The notes below the pieces were generated by a model. The model was given only the letters and a program-made list of their open reading frames with translations, was not told the origin of the DNA and searched no databases. Shown in pieces: positions 11,801 to 26,800 of a DNA stretch of 64,000 bases. How positions within the stretch are numbered: position 1 is the first letter of the stretch; every line of letters starts with the position of its first letter. The position numbers and the translations under genes were made by a program. The DNA lies in NCBI GenBank assembly GCA_033675265.1, contig JAUJYZ010001031.1, positions 1 to 64,000 on the forward strand. Reading direction: 5' to 3'. Origin of the DNA: Actinostola sp. cb2023 (Eukaryota; Cnidaria; Anthozoa; Actiniaria; Actinostolidae).

Positions 11801-14800
11801 CCTTAGTTTACGTAGGTTCTCGAGCGTTGAACAAAAATCAACAAGGCGTTCTTTGCAATTGTTGCAAGATCCTGGAGACTAGTTTTTATTCTAAGAAGGC
11901 TTACGATTGGCAGAATTTTGTCAATTCTTGTCCAATCACAGTTATCAATACAAATCAGGATGTTGTTGGTGGGAAAATGTCCTCACTTTTGTGTGGCACC
12001 TTTTGAAGCCGTGTTTTTTTTCAGTTGTGCATGTAAATATGGATAAATTTGTAGCAAAAGAGCCATCAACAAGCACAAAAAAGAATGCACATCTTCCTGC
12101 AAAGATCAATGCCAAAGATAGACTTGCTAAAAATATGTATTTCAAATAAATTAAACTCTCTAAATATGCTAATTTAAATTTCCGCACTATTCCGCACTAT
12201 TTCCGAAAATGTCCGCACTATTTTCATTTTCCCCCCAGCACTCTACCAGATGCTCTGAATAGACTTCCAACAATCATAAACATCTAATATGCCAAATGTG
12301 GCTTCTTTAATGTGTACAGTCTATTGCAAACTACAAGTTGCGACTCTCGTCTTATTGGTCATGTAGTAATGCAAACAGTGTAATAATTGCACTGATGTGC
12401 AATCAATTAGTGTTTAATTGCACTGCTCTTAGCCAATCAGAATCAATCATAACTACATTGAGTTCTTACCTCCTTCTAAGCCTGCCATAGCCTTGGCTGA
12501 CATCAAGTTTGTTATTCTACTTGATTGTGAATCAACAGTAGATGCTAACGCCTTGATACGTACCTTTAATCTGAGGAGAAAGATATATATGAGAAAGGTG
12601 TCTTGTGACGAAGCCCCGTTTTGTAATAACAGTTCTCATATATATAAACAGACATTCTACTCTGACTACATGTAACTGTAAATGCCCATGCAAGAACAGT
12701 GTAATTAACAAAATAAATAATAATAATAAAATAAAATAATAATAATCAGTAATAATATAATAAAGCATCTTTCAATAGAGTTGTTTTCGTATGAGTGTGA
12801 AATCTATGGTACCGTGACACTCAAAGGGCTTAATTCCTTTCTGAACCAATCAAAAAGCGTGCAGATGCATCTCATCCAATCAAACTCTTTCAATAAGGCA
12901 AGGCACGGTACCGTAACTTTCCCACTCATACGAAAACGATTCTCTGTTGTGTCTAACTAAAGCTTTCAATATGAATGGTTTCCCCTCCCCTTCTAATCCC
13001 ATTTCTCCAACCCCGTAAGCACAGAAGAACTGTTCTTACTTATCATTTTCGTTTTTCAATAAGTTATTTTCTAAAGATACATCTGTTTCTCCTTCACAGC
13101 TTGATATTCGTTTTCCCTGGCGGAATTCAATGAGCTCCATCGTGAGTTTTGTGATCTCGTCTCTCAGAATTGCAATCTGTTTGCTTGCTTTATCTTGATT
13201 AATTGTAACCTGTAAAACAACAAAAAATTATGTAATGAATTCCCACTTTTCATTTCCCATTTCTCTGTTGGCAACCACTTTCTAACTACTATAGTTTTCG
13301 GCTTCTTTCTATCTTATCTTTTCACTTCCCATTTTTTACTATTTCCCATTTTTCATTTCCCATTTCTCTGTTGGCAACCACTTTCTAACTACTATAGTTT
13401 TAGGTTCCTTTCTATCTTATCTTTTCACTTTCCATTTCTTATTTCTCCTATTTTCCACTTTTCATTATCTTTTCACATTCTCTAACAAAGGTATTACCTC
13501 GAGTGCTTTTACTGACAGTAGCTGAACGTGTCCGTGGAAAAAAAACCATATGGTCTCTGATCAAAATCTAAATTCTCCTTCAGGCTCTTTGAATTCCAAA
13601 GGAGAATTTGGGTTTTGATCACAAGTCACTTTACCTTATTTTTAATATTTCTTGCTCTGTTTGCATATTTTAAAGTATTAAGTGTCTCCATGAAGTCTCT
13701 GTCTGATGGTGATATACAGGCTATCATTAAGGTTCTACTGTTACCACCCAGCGAGTCTTGAAGGAGACGTGTTAGTTTTGAATCTCTGTAGGGGATGTGA
13801 TGACCTCTTTTTGTAACATCTCCTAGAGCACTAATGACATTGCCTAATGCAAGCTAGAGGAATGGAATGATTGTGGTTAATGGGAAGAAAGGAATTAATA
13901 TTGATCATCATCATCATGATCCCTACTATCACCATCATCATCACCACCACCACCACACTATCACAGTCAACATTATTACCAATATATTATCATTATCATC
14001 AATACCATCACCATTATTACCATCACCATCATCACCACCATCATTACCATCACCACCATCATTGACATCATCATCTCTGTTGTCAGTATCATCTTCACCA
14101 ACATCAAAATCACCACTATTTTTAACATCACCAATCAATCCACTCCTGTGACTATCATTGTCATCAGTCATCATCATGTCATCATCTGCATCATCATCAC
14201 TACTATCATCAAGTTCAACTCCACCACCATCACCACTATGATCACCATGAATACCACCATCATAACCACCATCATCACCATCATGAACATCACCATTATC
14301 AACATCACCATCATCACCACCATCATCACTACCATCATCATTACCACCATCATCACTACCACCATCACTACCATCGTCACTACCATCATCATCACTACCA
14401 TCAACATCACCATCATTTCACCACGATCATCACTACCATCATCATCACTACCATCATCACTACCATCATCATCATCACCACCATCATCACTACCATCATC
14501 ATCACCATCATCTCACCACCATCATCTCACCACCAGCATCACTACCATCATCACTACCACCATCATCACTACCATCAACATCACCATCATCACCATCATG
14601 AACATCACCATTATCAACATCACCATCATCACCACCATCATCACTACCATCATCATTACCACCATCATCACTACCACCATCATCACTACCATCATCACTA
14701 CCATCATCGTCACTAGGTAATTTGACACGTTAATAAAGGTTATTATTATTATTATTATTACTACCATCATCATCACTACCATCAACATCATCATCTCACC

Positions 14801-17800
14801 ACGATCATCACTACCATCATCACTACCATCATCACTACCACCATCATCACTACCATCATCTTCACCACCATCATCACTACCATCATCATCACCATCATCA
14901 CTACCACCATCATCACTACCATCAACATCATCACCATCATCTCACCACGATCGTCACTACCATCATCATCACTACCATCATCACTACCACCATCATTACC
15001 ATCATCACTACCACCATCATCACCACCATCATCACTACCATCATCATCACCATCATCTCACCACCAGCATCACTACCATAATCACTACCACCATCATCAC
15101 TACCCTCAACATCACCATCATCACCATCATGAACATCACCATTATCAACATCACCATTATCAACATCACCATCATGATGAACTCATCATCATTACATACA
15201 TGTGTATTTCAGTATGATTATAACTATATACAACATACACTTGTACAGCATACAGGCATTTGCAAAAATTCTGGCCGCTACGAAATATCAATAAAGTGGG
15301 TTATCACCAGCAAAGTTGGTGAAAATACTTAGCATAATGTTTAATTTAGTCTTACGTTTGTTGTTTGTAAATTTTGCCTCATTTACAGTGAGGACACACT
15401 AACCGGGACCACTTGAGCAAAACTGACCAATCAGATTACACCTGAAAAGAATCACATTCCAACAAAAGTTGTCTGGGCCAATCAGCGTTATAGTTATAAT
15501 GATGATTGGCGCAGATGACTTTTGTTGGAATATGATTATTTTCAGGTGTAATCTGATTGGTCAGTTTTGTTCAAGTGGTCCCGGTTAGTGTGTCCTCACT
15601 GTAATAAGTTAGGAAACTCAAAATAGTATTATTTAATTATCCACAATGCATCCGATATATTGATATATTGATATTTTGTGGCTGCCAGAATTTTTGCAAA
15701 TGACTGTTTTAAGGTGCAGTAATACGAGCAACAAAATCGTGCAACTTGTCGCGCAACATTGTTGCGTTGCAAGTTGCAGAGCAATGTTTCTCGTATTACC
15801 ACCGTTCGAGCAACTTGTCGCGCAACACATTTTCTTGTTGCAGGTTGCAAAACTTTGTTGCGCAAAGTAGAAGCTCTTTCTACTTCATGCAACAAAGTTT
15901 TGCAACCTGCAACAAATGACCAAAAATTTAATTTGTTGCGCGACAAGTTGCACGAACGATGGTAATACGAGAAACATTGCTCTGCAACTTGCAATGCAAC
16001 AATCTGAAAATGTTGCGCGACAAGTTGCACGATTTTGTTGCTCGTATTACCGCGCCTTTACTACAGTTACAGTCTATTCTTACCAAACCACAATTAATTG
16101 ATATTCCCTCTTTAGCTCTATCTCCAGTTGCTCCAGTTCTTTTTAACCGTTCTGATCCAGCCAAATCCACAAAGTTAAACTTGGCAGTAAGCATTTCATA
16201 CTCGTAGTTATTTGTTCCTTGGATATCGTCTTCTGAAGTCTGCAAAAGAAAAACAATTGATTTCTTATAAAGAGGATAACTGCAAAATCAACCATAAATA
16301 AAAAGGAAAATACTAGGAAAGGAGGCTGCATAGAACTAGTAAAACACATAGAAATTTAATATGTAAACGTTTATTAAAAATAATATACAATTCAATATTT
16401 TTTTTAAATAATTACAATCTGTCCACGAAACAAACTGAAAACTAAATATGTATAACAAATATAAATATTAATAATGTGATATATCAAATAATAATATTAA
16501 TAATAAAAAATAACTATGTACAAAATCATAGAAATTGAGGGAAAGTTAAAGTGTTATAAAGATACTACAGTACTCGTAAAAGGAAATATGGAAAGGATTA
16601 TAATTTCTATAGCATACTTTTTCTATGTGATCTCTCTTTGTGAAATAAGACCTATTCGTTACCTTGACAACACGTTGTTGCTTGATGTGTAGAGTAAATA
16701 TGGCATGTGATCTTGACGAGCAGGTATTCATGTTAGTACTGGCGGTAGTTCTTGATAATGCACCTTGCTGTAAGCAGTTTAAAGTCTGATAATACAAGGG
16801 AAATAACATAAATTATGAGATCAAATTTCCTGGCCAAACTCTTTCATTCCTGGTAGGACTTTTTTGCCGTAACATCTTTGCCCATAAATCAATAAGTGGA
16901 GTAAGTGGTTGTACCCTCTACTCCCTTCCTCCATCAGTTCTCTATACAAATACCAAGGGTTTTACACCAGAGATCTTCCACTTCCAAAATGGAATGGAAA
17001 AAAAAAAAAAAAAATGGAATAATAATAATAACAAATTATTTCTTAAAAACGCATACACAATGTCTCTATGCTTATTAGAATGCAGTACACCCTCTACCAA
17101 TCAGCCCTCAGTTAATGTACAATGTTGAGAGCAGCTGGTCAAATGTGCCAGTTGTTGGCACTGCTTCCTCAATAACTGTATTCTATAGATTGCTTATATT
17201 CTATAGATCTCTGATGGATACTTACATCCAGACCTGACTTGACACTTTTCAGTGTTACTCCCATACAATAAATATTCCCATTTGTGTCTTCGTGAATTTT
17301 AACATGGCAATTTTTCCTTCCCTATTTGGAGAGAAAAATACATGATATCATTCTAAACATACAGTCATACAAGTAGGAAAACTTATAATATATATATTTA
17401 TTATATTTTTTGTCAAAGAACGCACGAAATATGCACAAGAACGGGCGAAATATGGGGACCATATTTTGGGTAGTTACTTCAAACTGGCTTTCCAATCATT
17501 CATGCAGAATCGTGTGATGAAAATTAACCAATCAGCGTGCGAGAAATTGACAGTTTTGGCTAGCGTGCGCTCGTACAGAAATTTCACTGTAATTTGTTGT
17601 TTTTCTTTCACCAAAATAGCTAGTTTCTTTGACAAAAAATATAATAAACAACTTATTAGTCGGTTAAGCATCTAATACGGCTGTGTATTTTTACGAGTCA
17701 TTTGGTATTTTGGCAAGCCTTTAGGCGAGCCAAAATACATGACGAGTAAAAATTCACAGCCGTATTAGATGCTTAACCGACTAATAACCTCTATATATAC

Positions 17801-20800
17801 TGTACAGTACATGTACAATGACAGAACAAATGTTCAGAAAAAAATCAGACGCCTCAAGTGGGATTCAAACCCATGACACCCCGATTTCATGACAGGTGCT
17901 CTACCCACTGAGCTACCGAGGCAACTACAATGGCGTGAAGTTCAAATTAGCTCAAAGACTTCAATATTGTTCATCGGAGTTCTTTATCATGTACATACAT
18001 ACAGGAAAAAAATTACGCAAAAACATCAAACACGATTGTTTCACTTACTCTGCTATCCACTTCACATAAGTCTATCAGGTCTTCATTATAGAGCTGAGGG
18101 TAAAACAACATTGTGTGAAAACAGGCTGATACAAGCATAAGCACAAGAAAATGAATATTACATGTAGGTAAATATCATGATTTAAGCAATGAGCAAATGA
18201 GCGTTTGGTTTCCTCAGCGGCACAAGAGTGCATGCGCCTCACTACCTACATGTAGTTGGCAATTTGTGGCCATAATAAAAAGAAAGCCCTTTTCAACTTG
18301 GCATGGCACAGGCAGCTCACTTCAGGTGAGTATATTCCACTGAGTGGATCAGTGTGACGGGTACTGGACGCAGTGGTGAGCTGTGGCCCGGTTGCCATGG
18401 TTACCTCCTTTGGAAGGGTGTGGTCAGGCGTGACCAGCTACTGCCCCAGTATCCAACCCCACAAGTAATAATTGAGCGTAAGAGTTGGTCATATATTTAT
18501 TTTTCAACTGACTTACCTCCATAAACTGTACAGTAACCTTAAAGTCTGGTTGTGGCTCATTTCTTTGCTTGGCTTCTTGTTTTCTTCTATCAATGCCGCT
18601 AAATAGATGTTCTACAGCCCTGGGAACGATACCCTCTTCATCTGGGTTTATATTTACATCAAAACCTGTACCCATTGTATAGGTTTTACCAGAACCAGTC
18701 TGGAATATAAATATGGACAATTAGAACAGGAACTAACACATATTAACAATATCATCTATATAATGTACTGTTATATGTGCATCTAGAGGCATTTTCGTAT
18801 GAGTGGGAAAGTTACGGTACAGTGCCGTATTGAAAGAGTTTGATTGGATGAGATGCATCTGCACGCTTTTTGATTGGTTCAGAAAGGAAGCCATTTGAGT
18901 GTCGCGGTACCGTAGGTTTCCCACTCATACGAAAACGATTCTATAATCAAATGCACTTTATAAATCAAAGAAGTTTATTTTTGATGGAGGGAGGAAAACT
19001 GGAGTACCTGGAGAACAAACCCTTGAAGCAAGGGAGAGAACGAACTGACATTTAACTCAACTAATATGAAGCACCTGGTGTGGGAATGAGGGTTTATCAC
19101 ATAATTTCAAAACTTATAGGACAAAAAAATGATTATCATAGCTGGAAAGAGCTCGTTGAAATTAGTAAAAATGTGAAGTTTGGTAAAGATCGCTTCACAA
19201 ATTGCGAAGATATGAATTTTCAAAAATCGAAATTTTGTATGAAAACCTTTGTTGGTAGGCAAGAGTTGCCTCCAAGCATAAATTTCCAAAGGTTTTCATA
19301 TAAAATTTCGATTTTTGAAAATTCATATCTTCGCAATTTGTGAAGCGATCTTTTCCAAACTTCACATTTTTACTAATTTCAACGAGCTCTTTCCAGCTAT
19401 GATAATCATTTTTTGTCCTATGAGTTTTGAAATTACGTGATAAACCCTCATTGAACTAGGCACCATGGCAGTGTTAACAACTCAACTACCCATGCTTTCT
19501 TGAAACAAAAGGATCAAGGATGCACTTGCCTCCCATCTCTTAACCCTGGTTTCAAATACTAGACCCTGGATCTTCTGCATTGCATCAATAGCTTTTCTAC
19601 AAGTACTCCTGGTTTTACCACGTCATTAAAAACAACTTCTACATTTAATTTAGTGGAGTCGCTACAAAATATCATTATTATTACAACTATGCTCACAAAC
19701 ATATTTTGGAAGTGTTTTACACCACTATCTCCAACTGTCAAGAACAATTTCAAGATAACAGAAGTTCGAGATAACCGAATAAATGTTACAGGAAATTGGA
19801 ATGAAGGGATATTGTTTCTACATGTATTGTAGTTTGAGATAGCGAGGTTTCCGAGATAACCGAGTTTGAGATAACAAGGTTCCACTACTGTAGTTATATA
19901 ATAATAATAATAATAACACTTTATTTAATGAGGAATTTACAGATAAAGCTATGCTTTTTTCCAATCTGGTCCTCCTAATGATAAATATAAATATATGAAC
20001 AAAATTCAAATTCGATTGATTCTAAATACTAAATACAAAATCCTAATATACGCTAAAACCTAAATATTTGTTTACTATCTAAAATATGAAAATCGTCTAA
20101 ATCGTAAACCTATGATAATCTAAGCCCTATAAATAGTTTCAGTGTAATTGGTGTACAGTATAACTTTATATAACTTTGACAATGAAAATTACAACATACG
20201 ATACATGTACATAATGAACTAATGAATTGCTTCAGGATATGTTTTCCACAGTGTTTTATCACAGCAGCCATCTTGAAGGACAAGAAGAATGATAATTTTT
20301 GCATAAGAATAGATTTGAAATCCCATTGGATAAGCAATTCTCTTGTCTGCCACCACAAACGCTGCCACTGTAAAAAATAGGCCCGCAATGCGTGCATGTG
20401 GCTACTATATAATATGGTACAATACAATATTGTTCAGTCATTCAGTACATGCAGTTCTTGTAAGATTTCATTACATGGGAAGAAAAAGCTTAAAATATTA
20501 TGCATAGTTTATAAAGCGAGCAAGAGTGTTTGATTGGATATAAAACCATTGCTGGGTTTATTTGTTTTCCGAATCACAAGGAAAGTCAGTAGGGTTAACG
20601 TTATGGATAGGCAGATGCTGAGCCACTCGAGGTGTTGGGCTGCAGTAATTACTCGACCATGGCCGCAAAACAGATACTTTGAAGTGCTCGTCTTTCTGCT
20701 GGAAAATCTCCACCGAGACCGTCAAAAAACCTGAAAATTTATTTACGAACAAACACTTGACCCAGTGCTGGAAAGCTGTGCCTGGTTATAATGGTGCAAA

Positions 20801-23800
20801 ATAGCACAAAATCATAGTAAATATAGAGTGAGAACTTATCTTCAACCAACGCATGAATAAAAAGCACATGGAAGAAACGTAGGGCATAACGTTTCAGTCG
20901 ATAATAAGTCGACAACCAGACGAGAGATTAATACGACAATTTGAAACATGTCGTCGAGTGCCGATGTTGTCACCGATAAACTCGATAGTCACAAAAATAC
21001 AAAAGTCCATCGAAGAAACATCGAGCGGACATAGGCCTTCGGTGTCGATCGAAGAATTCCGATCACTGTGCGATTCCAAACACTATCTGAAGATTAGGAC
21101 TACTTACGGACAGACTTACAACTCGATAGCATAGTGGCTACATCTCCATATATGGAGATAGTAGCCACAAAAACCCTCAAAACTTGATATCTTTTTAAAA
21201 TATATAGAATTAAATAACACTAGAGTTAGAGTACATAATTCAGTCAGATAGTTAGATTTCTGGATCCTGGGGAACAACATCACATCTTGGAAATTTCCCA
21301 CAATGAAATATTTCCACAAAAGTAAAAAAAAAAAATATTTAAAATTTTTAATGTACAATTTTATAATTACAAAGGTTTATACGGAAACTCCTTCAGTTTA
21401 ATGTAAAAAACCATGTTGATTGTATAAATGAGACACCACAGGTGTGTTGTATAATGGGAAACACCTTGTCAACAGTATTACTAATGTGTGTGGAAAACAT
21501 ACTTTTTACTACTAAATACACAGGCAGCCCAACCATTGCTTTTGAGGCTACTAAATAATTCAAAAACATTTTTTTTTTGATGGGCTTCCTGTGGTAGAGC
21601 GCGCGCGCATTTATATATTGGGTTCCCTGTGCTGAGTAATGTCCTATGTTGGGCTTCCTGTGTGCCTCCTGCGGGATGCGCCCGCAGCAGATGTGTATAT
21701 TTAAACAAGGTATGAAACTCCAGTCACGTGATGGCCTGATGTGCGGCGCAAGTAGATGGTGCACTTTTCCGTGAGCCGAATAGAATAGCCGAAGTCGTCG
21801 TACGCTACAGGCCCTTGGGGGGTACCCAGGGTGAAGTCATTATTATGGCGGGGAGTGGAAGAGAAGTTCATATCAAGAAAGACTGATTTTTTCGGTGTAA
21901 ACGTTGGGATTCTTTTCCCTATTCATGGTAAGTTTAGAAGTTCACAATTCATGTCAACTTTAAGTAAATCTAGAAGAAATTCGACGGTTTTAAAGTAGTC
22001 CTTTTTCAATTTGAATGGTTGAGAAACTTTGGATGTGTTTTGCTCGACACGTGAGAAAGTTTTGCAGTTGAAAATAAACTAAAAGTACTTTTTGTCATGG
22101 TTTTTACGTAGTAATTGCTCTAAATGTTCTCTAATGAAAGGACTTGCCTATACTAGGGCAGAAGGGCTGCTTAATACTCCTCAACAACAGGCTTTTTTTT
22201 TCTATAAATTATGACTGAGCAGTGAGCTATTTCAGTATTTGACAAGTGTGTCAGTGATCGAAATACACTTCAACAAGGAACCTCTCTCAACTGACTGATT
22301 TTACTTTATCTGTTTAAACATTACTAACTCTCTCATCTAGAAAGTGTTTGACATAATTTTGTACTTTACTTTATAGTTCTTCTGACACAAGAGAACGCCA
22401 ACAGCATAAACCATCTCAGTGTGAGCAAAATATAGACAAAGTTTTCGGACAACATCGAAGACGAAGGAGACATGAATGGCGATGGACTCGTGAAGCTGCC
22501 GTGAACTAAAATATTAACAGTTGTTCGTTATTGTCATTGAAATAGCACGACACATTTTAGCAAATATTAAAGTCTTACTATCATCTGAGAGAAACAGAGT
22601 AATTTTAACGGCGTATTTTTCGTAACCGGGAACGTAAGTAAGCTTCAGTATCGCTTCCAACTTCGATGTTTGCTATTCAATCAGTCATGATCAGTGATTC
22701 ACAACTTGTCGCCTTTGTGTATAATATTTATCCATTGTTATTAAGCTTATTTCCATGCTATTACTGATCAATATAGTAAATAAATTGCACAGAAAGTAAC
22801 GGCAAAACAGTGTGTAAAAAGCTAGTAAACTTATTGTTGAAATAAATACGTTTGTTTGTCATTTTGTGTACAAGTACTGATAGCAAATGTGTTGTGCAGT
22901 ACTAAATATTGAGACTATTCAGCATTTATAAAACACAATGCGTCAATTTTGAAGATTTTTTTAATCGATAAAAATCAAAATACAAAACAAATACTTTACA
23001 GAAGTCAAAACAGAAAACAAATAAAGTATATTGTAGATGTTTTGACTCATGTTTAGTCTTTTCCTTCTGAATCATTTTAAAACCTTGCCAAAAAGAGCAT
23101 CGTTCAGATTTGCCGAGCGCTTGTCGATGCCTTCTCGAAGGTAAAATCCGACTACTTCACGGAAAAGTGCACCATCTACTTGCGCCGCACATCGGTCCAT
23201 GACGCTCAAAATTTCAAAAATTAGTTTCTCAGCGTACGTTGAAGTTAGACGACTGACACTTACAAAGTGTTTCGAGAATACGGTAAAGTTTAGTTATTCG
23301 AAGAAAAATTGAATTTTCACATCACATTGACAAAATTAGGGTCAAAAACGTATTTGTCACGTGACCTAGTTTCATACTTTGTTTCAATATACACATTTGC
23401 TGCGGGCGCATCCCGCAGGAGGCACACAGGAAGCCCAACATAGGACATTACTCAGCACAGGGAACCCAATATATAAATGCGCGCGCGCTCTACCACAGGA
23501 AGCCCATCAAAAAAAAATGTTTTTGAATTATTTAGTAGCCTCAAAAGCAATGGTTGGGCTGCCTGTGCTAAATACTCCAGTTTCGAGTTGTTTAAACACT
23601 GCTGTACTCCTTGACAAAATATGCATTTGCTCAGGCTTAGCCTCAATTCAGTGTAAATTATGCACAAATACCGACGAGAACACGAAAAAGTGTTGACATT
23701 CAACAATAGAAACCATTTTTAATTGCACGGATTATTCTGTGGATTGAGGCTAAGCCTGAGCAAACACGTCTTTTGTCAAGGAATACAGCAGTGCGTAAAC

Positions 23801-26800
23801 AACTAGAAACTGTCCAGAGTATTACTACTCTACGTACTGCTTGGATATCACCTAATAGTGGCGATATACATTTTGATGTTTTCTATTGCAGAATTGCTAA
23901 TCTGATTAAACATACTTTGTCCAAATGAATGTATATCCATATTAATGTATTTATAAATGAATATGTACAAATAAGATAAGAATTATACATAAGGGAACAG
24001 ACTGGATGGGAAAATATTGAAGCTAATGGATTAGGCTGACTGTTATTAATGATTTTATGTTTGGCTTTCATATTGAATAAAATATGTAGTACTGATATGT
24101 TCATATATAACTACATTATAAAATATTATACTTCATACTTATAAGTATTGACAAGAGATACATTTGTGTATACATGAAGTAACATTTAAATACCATCTTC
24201 TGGTCGTATAATTTGCCTATAACTATACACAGATGAGCTCAAATACCCAGCATAATTTTAACTCCTCTTTTTGAGTGTATTTTTCGCACACCAAAAGGGT
24301 TGGATAATAAATAACATAAATTTACATTTTAGCGTGCAGTACGGCAGCTATGAATTTTTACTTGTCTGTTTGTGTTTTTACTTGTGTATTGCTTGTCAAA
24401 AATATGGCACAACTTGTAAAAATATCCAGCTGTACTGCCACTACAATGTATAATAAGATATACATGACGTATATATCCCAGGTTATTTTCAGAGTGATGT
24501 TTATATTGAATTGTAGAATAAATGACATTTTTCCACCCACAGATTTCACAATTTCCTGCTTAAGATTAAATTCCAATCTACAATCCATACTCTCTCTATA
24601 TGAACCCACTCTGATAACGCAGACACCTCCACAGAGAACGAGACTTCCCTCTTGTCCTTTATTACAGTTATATAATCTCACTTTAAGACAGATACCGCTC
24701 GTCTTTGTATTATACTGAGTACTACACACAACTCTTTCAATTAACAATAATTGAAACAGTTTTAACGTTGTCCCTAAAAGCACACAAGCCTACGCAACAA
24801 GACGGAAGCGTAGAATGGATAATTTTGAATTATTTGTTTGCTTGTTTTCTGTAAGAAGGTATATTTATGCTAACTTCATTACTAATGGAAATGTTAACAG
24901 ACACATCACAAGTATTCATCATTGTCACAAAAGGTACTTTATAATCTTTTCAATGACGTTGCCCCGTGTAGACTTGAGTGCTTTTAGCGACAACGTTAAT
25001 TGAAGCAGCTGCATATAACACAGATAACTCTATTAAACACACAATGTACTGTAAATCAGTAAAGAGCTGATGCTCTAGGATGCTTGGCTTAGAAAGATGA
25101 AACTATTCGTTTTAACATTTTCCTCATTTGAATTTTTTTTTCTTTTTTCTTTGTAATTATTTTATTCAATATATAATAAACTGAACAGATTTACACTACT
25201 TATTGAACCTATTGAAGATTTAACTTAATCTGTAGACCGAATGCAATTTATAATGGCGTCCAATTTCAATTGCCATCGTTCTGGACTGACCAGCCTCTCA
25301 TACAGGTGAAAATGCTTTTGTGTTTCCACATGAACATGAGGTTAGTCAGTCCATAACAATGGCAATTGAAATTGGATGCCTTTATTGCATTCAGTCTATG
25401 TATAGTTAATTCATTTCTATTCTAATCTTTTAATAGTGTATACTTTATATAACTTGGGATCAGGACAGTTACAAGTAGTACATGTATATTTTGTACACTA
25501 GACCCACTTACCGGTAAGTTAATAAAGTTGGGATCAAACTCGTCCAAACTCATGAATGACAAAAGACACTTCTTATAACGACCCGCTAGTCCTGAGTGGT
25601 CTAAGTTTACTTGTCGTAAGTGGTGCTGTATTATATTTCATTTCCATGTGATACACTCGTTTGCAGAAAGGTTGTAGTATACATTTATACAAATATCTAA
25701 TGAGATACAAGATATCTAATGAGATACAAAGTGCTAAACATCGCTTATTTTCTTGTAATATATCTGAATCATCAATTTTAGATTAGTGTCGCATCCAGCA
25801 AGAATAAAACAATAATTTTCAGCAGTATTTTGTGCTTAAACAGTTGCATTTTAGCATGTATAACATTTTGCATCTCATTAGATATTTGTATATTTGTGTA
25901 AAATGTATACTACAACGTTTCTGCAATTGTGTGTATACAGCTATTTCAAAAAATGTTGAAAACTGAATACTGCATACTGAATAGTGCATTCCTAGTGCGG
26001 GCCTCGTTATTTTGAAATAAAAAGTAAATATACAGCGATTTGTTCGCCATATGAAGCTAGTATATTGTTTCTGATGGAATACACAAAAAATAAAATAAAT
26101 TACTATTATTTATATTATTTTAGACAATAAAACACAAGTCCCCTAATGCATTTCGGTCTTGGAATACACTATATTCAGTATCAACGTTTTTTGAAATTGC
26201 TGTATATCAATATATATTAAAACTTTATAGAATACTTGAGTTGTTGATATTTCACCTGCAGTGGGTGTATTTACGTAGTTATAAATCTACACACATGTAC
26301 ATATATATGTACAGTGAGGAGATAATAATGATGTGCGTAATAAGAAATCAAAAAAAGTCAATAATTGTATTATTTTACTGAAACAATTTTTACACTCTCT
26401 TTATATAAAGGTATCTATCTATATATCTATCTAAAAAATTAAAAATAAACATTTAAAAAAAATAAAAAAATAAAAATCTAAATAAAGGTGTACAGATGTT
26501 GTAGAAATACAGGTATTTATATTTCAATATACATAATAATGCACGTCAGTGTATAGCGCAGTGATATTTCAAGGAATTATGGCCACATGTCGGGATTAAA
26601 TTAATCGTACAGCAATGTACGTATGATATCACAATGTTACATTCTCTGATTTATATTCAACATTGCATGTGTATACCAAATATATCATGTTTAGTTCATG
26701 TCGCTTGTTATTCTCTTCACTTTTTTAGATTAAGTAAATGAAAATTAATGTTTATTTTTCTAATTCATAAAGTAGGTTGATATGCAATTTAATTTTGATA

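Noticed and set aside
10304..15332. Asp-, Met-, Ser-, His- and Thr/Ile-rich frames on both strands
   Set aside because: Translations of GAT and ATC/ACC microsatellites lying inside kinesin introns.
17851..17922. Functional tRNA-Ser(TGA)
   Set aside because: The loop lacks U33, the anticodon stem is mismatched and the long variable arm of tRNA-Ser is missing, so it is kept only as a tRNA-like repeat.
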